Origin: Armatimonadota bacterium
GTDB lineage: Bacteria; Armatimonadota; Fimbriimonadia; Fimbriimonadales; Fimbriimonadaceae
NCBI GenBank assembly: GCA_018268375.1
Contig: JAFDWS010000002.1
Span: forward strand, 806,001 to 870,000
Length of the DNA stretch: 64,000 nucleotides
Reading direction: 5' to 3'
Shown here: positions 59,150 to 64,000 of the stretch, piece after piece
Layout: the number at the start of each line of letters is the position of its first letter
How positions within the stretch are numbered: position 1 is the first letter of the stretch
Program-made: the position numbers and the translations under genes
Notes under the pieces: model-generated
The model's database searches: none
Told to the model about the DNA's origin: nothing
The model's input: only the letters and a program-made list of their open reading frames with translations

Positions 59150-60838
59150 TTAAGTGCGGACGGTATGGCGCACGGTGCCAGCACGGTCGTGCTTGGCGAC
59201 AAGCTCGTAAGTGCCGGAGCCTCTGACGACCCAGTCGAAGACCGCTACGTCGTCGGTCTCGTCCGCGTGCCACCCAAAACCGCTCGTGGGCGTGTGGCTC
59301 CAGCCCACCAGCTGCCCCTTCTCCTCGCGAAGAAGTCCGCTGGCCAGCCACTCCGAACCATCGGTGCCCTTCTTGGCAATTTCGCCGACCACACCGCGAC
59401 AGAGTTTCTTGTCAGCACCCATCTTCGTCACACTCGTGGGCAGCCAACCTGAGTTTTGGACAGCGAAACGAATCCGCCACATGTCCCCATCGAGCTTCTC
59501 GACGCGCGCTTCGCGCAAGGCAAGGCAAGGACCGGTCGAGGCGTGCCAGATCGCCCAGTCTGCCAGCGGGCCCACCTCTGCCTCAAGGAACTGCGGCGGC
59601 GGATTTCTGAAAGCGAAATGGGGGTCCCACCCGCCGATCTCGACGTCGCCGAGCTGCGGGTGTTTGAACGGCTTCCAGTCGACATGGCCTTGGCCGTTCA
59701 GCTTCTCGTCGGACCACTTGAGGAGCTTGAGGTCGTCCTCGAACGGGTGCTCGCGGAACCAATCGATGTACTTGTAGTCGGTGATGCCCGCTTGCCGTTG
59801 GGGAGACCAGATCTCGACCGTCCATGCGTGGACGCCCCGATGTTCGTACATCCAGTCGTCGAAAACGCCCGTGATGACTTCCTTCGGGTGGTACTTGAAC
59901 TCATGGAAGTTCGAAATCGCGGGGTATCCGGTCATCTTCTGGCCGGTTTCGCCGAGGGTCTTATATGTCCAGAGATCCTCGGGCGGAATGTCGTCGTCCG
60001 GCATCCTGCTCGGCGGCCGCAAGAGCACGCCACTGAATGTGTGGAAGCTGATCCCGCCGCAAATGTTCGGACGGTCGGCGATGGCCTTGACGATCGCGGC
60101 GACTTCGGGCTCGCTGGTGGGATATGGCCCGGCACCGTACTGTTCACTTTCAAGCCGCCAGGCGCTCGGGAAGTTTCGGTTAAGGTCGAGCCCCTGCTTC
60201 ACCCGCCTCGACCGCAAGGTCATGCCATCATAGTTGTGGAGCAGGCCCTCCGGAAGGACGCGATAATAATCTCCACCGGCCTCGCCCGGCTCCCGCTTTT
60301 TCATCAGTCGCGGGTCTTCTTCCGCGATCTTCCACGGACCGTTGGGATCTTTGATCCGAATGCTGAGGATCCGCCCATCGCCATCAATGTCTTGCCGTTC
60401 CAACCCGTAGAAGTCGTCTTCGTCGTAGGGGTAGGGCCGCGTCGAACTACGAATGATCTTGGGCTTGTCGGCGAGTGCCCACTCGGCACCATCTGGGTTG
60501 AACCGCGGCACAAGGTAGAAGGCCCGCTCCTTCAACATCTGGCCGGCCGTATCGGCCCGCTTCTGACCGACTAGCTTGTCGAGCACCATCAGGACTGCAG
60601 TGCTGGCACTGACTTCGCTGGCATGGATGTTCCCGTCGCACCAGAAAGCTGGCTTGTCATGGGCAGCTCCCGTCGACTTGTCCGTGACCGTGACGAGCCA
60701 GATGTCCCTCCCTTCAAAGCTCTTGCCAATGCTCTCGACCGAGACGAGACCGGGGTTCTCCTTCTCATAAGCCTGCAGGAGCTTTGTGAGCTCCTCGTAG
60801 CGATAGTAGCGGTCGAAGGCGACGTCAGGCATCGCCAT
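59150..60838 (-). CDS. M14 family zinc carboxypeptidase
   Basis: 562 residues. Carboxypeptidase A-like domain (residues about 10-400): zinc site GNIHASEVSAS (HxxE), second zinc His in GGISFHTFSG, and catalytic Glu in VHAWTVEIWSPQ. Also KSFEGRDIWLVTVTD and DLNRNFPSAWRLE. The C-terminal 150 residues are a beta-rich domain (WRIRFAVQNSGWLP, TYELVAKHDRAGTVRHT). No signal peptide (MAMPDVAFDRYYRYEEL), so the enzyme is probably cytoplasmic. Removes C-terminal residues of peptides. Monocistronic. Confidence 0.92.
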   Translation of the reverse strand: MAMPDVAFDRYYRYEELTKLLQAYEKENPGLVSVESIGKSFEGRDIWLVTVTDKSTGAAHDKPAFWCDGNIHASEVSASTAVLMVLDKLVGQKRADTAGQMLKERAFYLVPRFNPDGAEWALADKPKIIRSSTRPYPYDEDDFYGLERQDIDGDGRILSIRIKDPNGPWKIAEEDPRLMKKREPGEAGGDYYRVLPEGLLHNYDGMTLRSRRVKQGLDLNRNFPSAWRLESEQYGAGPYPTSEPEVAAIVKAIADRPNICGGISFHTFSGVLLRPPSRMPDDDIPPEDLWTYKTLGETGQKMTGYPAISNFHEFKYHPKEVITGVFDDWMYEHRGVHAWTVEIWSPQRQAGITDYKYIDWFREHPFEDDLKLLKWSDEKLNGQGHVDWKPFKHPQLGDVEIGGWDPHFAFRNPPPQFLEAEVGPLADWAIWHASTGPCLALREARVEKLDGDMWRIRFAVQNSGWLPTSVTKMGADKKLCRGVVGEIAKKGTDGSEWLASGLLREEKGQLVGWSHTPTSGFGWHADETDDVAVFDWVVRGSGTYELVAKHDRAGTVRHTVRT

Positions 60839-60884
60839 GTCATACCCGATGCCAGCGCTTGATAAAGAGGGATGCGGCCGAGGT

Positions 60885-61556
60885 TCAGCCCATCGCCACT
60901 TTGCCTTTCGGCTTGGTGGAAACCTTGGGGGCCACCTTCGGCTTCTTCGCCGCTTTCGGCTTCTGCTTGGGGGCCGCCTTTGGCTTTGCTGCCTTAACGG
61001 ACTTAGCCGTCGGTGCCGGAGCCTTAGCCGCCACCGCCTTTGTAGTCTTCTTCGGTTTCGCTTGCGCAGGCTTCGACCGTGTCACCGCGGCCGTTGCGAC
61101 GTCGGCCGCAGTGGCCTCGTCGCCAAGGGTCGCACGCAACATCCAGACAGCCTTGCCGTGGGCTTGCAACCGCCGGACCATTAAGTCAACGGTGGCATCG
61201 TCCCCCATGTCTTCGGCAGCCTTCAGGGCAGCGCTGAGCCTGCCGCAGATCTTGTCGTTACAGGCTGCAAGGTCGGCGACCATGCCGGGAGCAGCGTCGC
61301 TCGATGCTTCAGACACGACACTGAGGCGCAAGAATTCGGACAGGGTGCCGGGAGTGTGGAAGCCGAGTTGACGAATACGTTCAGCGATCTCGTCGACCGC
61401 CGCGAACAGCTCGTTGTACTGCGACTCGAACAGGAGATGGAGGGAATGGAAATAGGGGCCTACCACGTTCCAGTGGTAATTTTGGGTCTTGACCTGGAGG
61501 ACGTAGGAGTCGGCCAAGACTCCTGAGAGTGCTTCCGCCACTTTCTTCGCGCTCAT
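60885..61556 (-). CDS. dps: Dps-like ferritin with lysine/alanine-rich histone-H1-like tail
   Basis: 223 residues. Residues 1-150 are a Dps core: YVLQVKTQNYHWNVVGPYFHSLHLLFESQYNELFAAVDEIAERIRQLG, with the ferroxidase His, Asp and Glu residues, and PGTLSEFLRL. Residues 155-223 are a basic tail made of PAKAKPKKTTK-like, APKQKPKAAKKPK-like repeats. Dps oxidises iron(II) with peroxide and compacts DNA; the tail should bind DNA strongly, as lysine tails do in other Dps and in H1. Ends 47 bases before the M14 gene on the same strand. Confidence 0.92.
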   Translation of the reverse strand: MSAKKVAEALSGVLADSYVLQVKTQNYHWNVVGPYFHSLHLLFESQYNELFAAVDEIAERIRQLGFHTPGTLSEFLRLSVVSEASSDAAPGMVADLAACNDKICGRLSAALKAAEDMGDDATVDLMVRRLQAHGKAVWMLRATLGDEATAADVATAAVTRSKPAQAKPKKTTKAVAAKAPAPTAKSVKAAKPKAAPKQKPKAAKKPKVAPKVSTKPKGKVAMG

Positions 61557-61599
61557 GTCCAGCTTTTACCTGAACACGAGCGCGAAGTCTTGTCTGGGC

Positions 61600-61962
61600 T
61601 TACCAGCGGCCGCCGCGGCCGCCACGGTCGTCGCGACCACGACCACCACGGTCGCCATAGCCGCCACGGCCACCGCCGCCACCACCGCCGCCGCCGAAGC
61701 GGCCGCCGCCGCCACCGCCGCCACCGGACGCTCGCGGCTCGCGCGGACGTGCTTCGTTCACGGTCAGGGTTCGGCCGCCAAAGGTTTGGCCGTTGGTCGC
61801 TTCGATCGCAGCGTCCATCTGGTCGTCAGCGACGTCGATGAAACCGAAGCCTCGGCCCTCGACGATGCGTGCGTTCTCGCCCCCGTAGGGAGCGAACAAT
61901 TCGGTGAGCCCAGTCTCGTTTGTCGAGTAGGGCAGGTTGCCAACGTACAGCGATTTCGCCAT
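61600..61962 (-). CDS. Glycine-rich RRM RNA-binding protein
   Basis: 120 residues from ATG 61962 with AAGAGAACAGAC before it. RRM domain (residues 1-80) has RNP2 SLYVGNLPYS and RNP1 GRGFGFIDV. The tail is almost all Gly, Arg and Asp (GGRFGGGGGGGGGRGG, GYGDRGGRGRDDRGGRGG), like cyanobacterial and plant cold-induced RNA-binding proteins. Probably an RNA chaperone. The leader (61963-62060) has an imperfect GACGGGGCCC/GGGC hairpin that may regulate it. Confidence 0.9.
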   Translation of the reverse strand: MAKSLYVGNLPYSTNETGLTELFAPYGGENARIVEGRGFGFIDVADDQMDAAIEATNGQTFGGRTLTVNEARPREPRASGGGGGGGGRFGGGGGGGGGRGGYGDRGGRGRDDRGGRGGRW

Positions 61963-62165
61963 GTCTGTTCTCTTGACGGGCATGGGCCCCGTCTAGCCGT
62001 TGCGGTTCTGAATCCTTGCTGCCTGAACAGACCTGACTCGAAGCGTAACGGTGACATTATGGTCCGAATCTTCACAAGCAGGTGAGAATTTGGGGCGCTT
62101 AGGTGAAAACTAGGTCGCCCGCGACCTTTTGAGACGGGGGAATCCGTCCAGAATATGGCCTAGAG

Positions 62166-63029
62166 ATGAGCGATCCAAACCGAACGCAGATGGTGGCAGC
62201 GCCGGTAGCTGACCCGAACCGCACCATCATGGGGAGCGCACCGTCACTGAACACGACGGTAACGATCAAGCCCGTCCAATGCCCTGTCTGCAAGTCCTTC
62301 AACCCGCCGGGACTCATGTTCTGCAACGACTGTGGGCTGATTTTTGAGATGGCCCTCGATGGGGACGCTTTCGGCGCTCCCGCAGTCCAGCTTCCGGTCC
62401 TCGTCGAGTCGACGGGTCGGGAGCACCAGCTAAGGCCGGGCGCCAACGTCATCGGTCGGGCCGGCGACATCTTGATCGAAGACACGCGGGTCAGCCGCAG
62501 GCACTGCCAGGTGAATCTGGAAAACGGGACTGCGACCGTGGAAGACCTGGGGTCGACCAATGGGATATCCGTGGCTGGCGAGCGGCTCTCACAAGGCGAA
62601 CGCCGCGCCATCGTCCATGGCACGACCGTCTCGCTCGGCGGCTTTGAGCTGACTCTCTCGATGCCGGGCGAGGCAGCGCGGACCGTGCAGGCTCTGAGTG
62701 GGCGAACGGCCGCGATCTCCGTCGTGCCCACCGTCAGCGACGCTGTCGCCTGGCTTGAGTTTCCAGACCATGAAGTCGCCCTTTCGCCCGGGAGCCACTC
62801 TTTCGGTCGCCGCGACTCAAACGAGATCGTGATCTCCGACCCATATGTCAGCGGCAGTCACGGCACGTTCGAGGTGACGGACGACGGTGTCTTCTTGACC
62901 GACACCGGCTCGACGAACGGCACCGTGCTCAACGAGGCGAAACTCGCCCCAAACATGCGGACAAAACTCGGCGCCGGAGACGTGGTCAGGCTCGGAAGCC
63001 TCGAAGTCAAACTACGGTTCAAAGAGTAG
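62166..63029 (+). CDS. Protein with zinc ribbon and two FHA domains
   Basis: 287 residues. Zinc ribbon CPVCKSFNPPGLMFCNDCG at residues 39-57. FHA 1 at about 75-165: VIGRAGDILIEDTRVSRRHCQVNLENG and DLGSTNGISVAG. FHA 2 at about 200-285: SFGRRDSNEIVISDPYVSGSHGTFEV and DTGSTNGTVLN. FHA domains bind phosphothreonine peptides, so this is an adaptor for Ser/Thr kinase signalling. 40 bases before a PP2C phosphatase gene, which could act on the same phosphoproteins. Confidence 0.92.
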   Translation: MSDPNRTQMVAAPVADPNRTIMGSAPSLNTTVTIKPVQCPVCKSFNPPGLMFCNDCGLIFEMALDGDAFGAPAVQLPVLVESTGREHQLRPGANVIGRAGDILIEDTRVSRRHCQVNLENGTATVEDLGSTNGISVAGERLSQGERRAIVHGTTVSLGGFELTLSMPGEAARTVQALSGRTAAISVVPTVSDAVAWLEFPDHEVALSPGSHSFGRRDSNEIVISDPYVSGSHGTFEVTDDGVFLTDTGSTNGTVLNEAKLAPNMRTKLGAGDVVRLGSLEVKLRFKE

Positions 63030-63069
63030 GTAACGTCAGGACGGACAGACACCGTTAGCCCAAACGATC

Positions 63070-63897
63070 ATGGAAGAAACCACCGCCGAATACGAAGTGG
63101 CCCAATTGGCGCCACCTGTCGAGCTACGGTTCACTCCCTCAGTTTCGGTCGGCGCCAAGACAGACCTCGGGCGTGTCCGCGAAAACAATGAGGACAAGTT
63201 CGAGTTCTACATCCCTGACGACGAAGCCAGATTGGCGAGCAAGGGTCTGCTGTTCGTCGTGTGTGACGGTATGGGCGGCCACGAAGCAGGGCAAATCGCC
63301 AGCGAGCTAGCGACGAAGACGTTCATCGACGTCTATTTGAACCATCCTGCCACTGAACCAGAGGCTGCACTCCGGGCTGCCGTCGGTGCCGCGAACCGCT
63401 TCGTCGTCGACGTTGCGAGAGCAGTGCCCTCGCGAAGGGGAATGGGGACGACCCTCAGTGCCTTGGTTCTTCTTCAAGACCAGGGATTTATCGCCCAGGT
63501 CGGGGACTCACGGATATACCGCCTTCGCGAAGGGGCGATCGAACAGTTGACCGTCGACCACACATGGGTCGAGGAGATGGTTCGGGCCGGTGTCATGTCC
63601 CGGGAAGAAGCCGAGCTGCACCCGAACCGGCACATGATCCTCCGCGCGATCGGAGCCGAAGGCGACGTCGAACCCGATATCTTCACCTTTGGGCTCCGAG
63701 AGTCTGACATATACGTTGTCTGTTCAGACGGTCTGACCAACCATGTCGGCGACGATGACATCGCGCGAATTGCCGGGGAGAACGGCCCGAGCGAAGCCGC
63801 ATGGAAACTTGTGAGCGCGGCCTTGGTCGGCGGAGGCAGCGACAACACGACCTGCATCGTCGTGCGGCTCGACGAACTCACCGACCGCGCCGTCTAG
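63070..63897 (+). CDS. PP2C-type serine/threonine protein phosphatase
   Basis: 275 residues. PPM/PP2C domain with its metal aspartates: GRVRENNEDKFEFY, FVVCDGMGGHEAGQIASELA, GMGTTLSALVLLQDQGFIAQVGDSRIYRLREG, VVCSDGLTNHVGDDDI and VGGGSDNTTCIVVRL. Like Stp/PrpC, it reverses Hanks-type kinase phosphorylation in the cytosol. Follows the FHA gene and ends convergent with a histidine kinase gene, with a four-base overlap (CTAG). Confidence 0.95.
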   Translation: MEETTAEYEVAQLAPPVELRFTPSVSVGAKTDLGRVRENNEDKFEFYIPDDEARLASKGLLFVVCDGMGGHEAGQIASELATKTFIDVYLNHPATEPEAALRAAVGAANRFVVDVARAVPSRRGMGTTLSALVLLQDQGFIAQVGDSRIYRLREGAIEQLTVDHTWVEEMVRAGVMSREEAELHPNRHMILRAIGAEGDVEPDIFTFGLRESDIYVVCSDGLTNHVGDDDIARIAGENGPSEAAWKLVSAALVGGGSDNTTCIVVRLDELTDRAV

Positions 63898-64000
63898 CCT
63901 GGGAACTCGAGGACGAACGTCGTTCCCTCGCCCAGCTTGGACTGGACACTGACCTTCGCATTCAAGGCGGTGGCCAGTTCCATCACGACTTTGGTGCCGA
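63894..64000 (-). CDS. Sensor histidine kinase, C-terminal end (partial)
   Basis: Only the last 35 codons are in the window. They read GTKVVMELATALNAKVSV then SKLGEGTTFVLEFPG and stop TAG at 63896-63894. This is the G2 box and last strand of a HATPase_c domain (G-T-x-F-x-x-x-x-P). Overlaps the phosphatase stop tail to tail by four bases. Confidence 0.8.
   Translation of the reverse strand, partial: GTKVVMELATALNAKVSVQSKLGEGTTFVLEFPG

Noticed and set aside
61555..62085. Plus-strand ORF rich in Ala and Thr over the RRM gene
   Set aside because: It is the complement of the glycine-rich tail; the minus strand has a true RRM with RNP1 and RNP2.
1..64000. CRISPR array, rRNA or prophage
   Set aside because: I found no regularly spaced repeat arrays, no rRNA sequence and no phage structural genes; the only mobile element seen is the IS1595-type unit.

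Overview
The window looks like chromosomal DNA of a GC-rich, free-living bacterium with a didermal envelope. Three things suggest this: secreted proteins with PEP-CTERM sorting tails, a type II pseudopilin with an N-terminal methylation motif, and many secreted beta-rich proteins and hydrolases. The combination (PEP-CTERM proteins, pseudopilin beside a sugar transporter, oversized MalG-like permease, small operons with overlapping starts) is most like Armatimonadota, class Fimbriimonadia. That placement is inference from gene style, not from a marker gene. ATG, GTG and TTG starts are all used, and neighbouring genes often share bases (ATGA, GTGA, TTGA junctions).

Layout. 1-3869 (minus): a rhamnose/AI-2 type sugar ABC importer (ATPase, two permeases, start of the binding protein). 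3968-4972: class II fructose-1,6-bisphosphatase. 4969-5724: a PEP-CTERM gene broken by an in-frame TGA. 5804-12200: sugar dehydrogenase, beta-helix protein, ABC exporter pair, S10 carboxypeptidase. 12208-24008: an alpha-glucan locus with an oversized MalG-like permease, a fused binding protein-MalF permease, a pseudopilin, a GH13 glucanase, a LacI repressor, a GH31 alpha-glucosidase and a divergent secreted PEP-CTERM protein. Two near-identical palindromes (20798-20809 and 23277-23292) mark a probable LacI regulon. 24079-26129: kynureninase and tryptophan 2,3-dioxygenase, then tRNA-Gln. 26307-35428: Asp-box propeller, thioester-like protein, TlpA-like thioredoxin, DUF1579, a large secreted protein, DNA glycosylase, leucyl aminopeptidase. 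35490-37193: membrane class III nucleotide cyclase.

37297-40227 is a complete IS1595-type transposon with 23-bp inverted repeats, a perfect 8-bp target duplication, a transposase and five passenger genes. Four of the passengers form a tight minus-strand operon that includes a DUF3467-like protein and a RelE/ParE-like protein with an overlapping upstream partner. This is the least ordinary system in the window.

40281-48243: secreted protein, adenosine deaminase, GNAT, membrane protein, S9 peptidase, DUF1326 protein, cyclic-nucleotide-binding protein, mini flagellar-rod-like protein, MarR, LTD-like protein. 48240-52317 (minus): overlapping genes for dCMP deaminase, polyprenyl-phosphate sugar transferase, UDP-GlcNAc 2-epimerase, undecaprenyl-diphosphatase and peptidyl-tRNA hydrolase. 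52395-58261: lysyl-oxidase-like protein with a dockerin-like tail, and a subtilisin-like protease between two cyclophilins. 58335-64000: secreted protein, M14 carboxypeptidase, Dps with a histone-H1-like tail, glycine-rich RRM protein, FHA protein, PP2C phosphatase and the C-terminus of a histidine kinase. No gene-free stretch exceeds 300 bases; the longest, 58872-59149, holds nothing recognisable.
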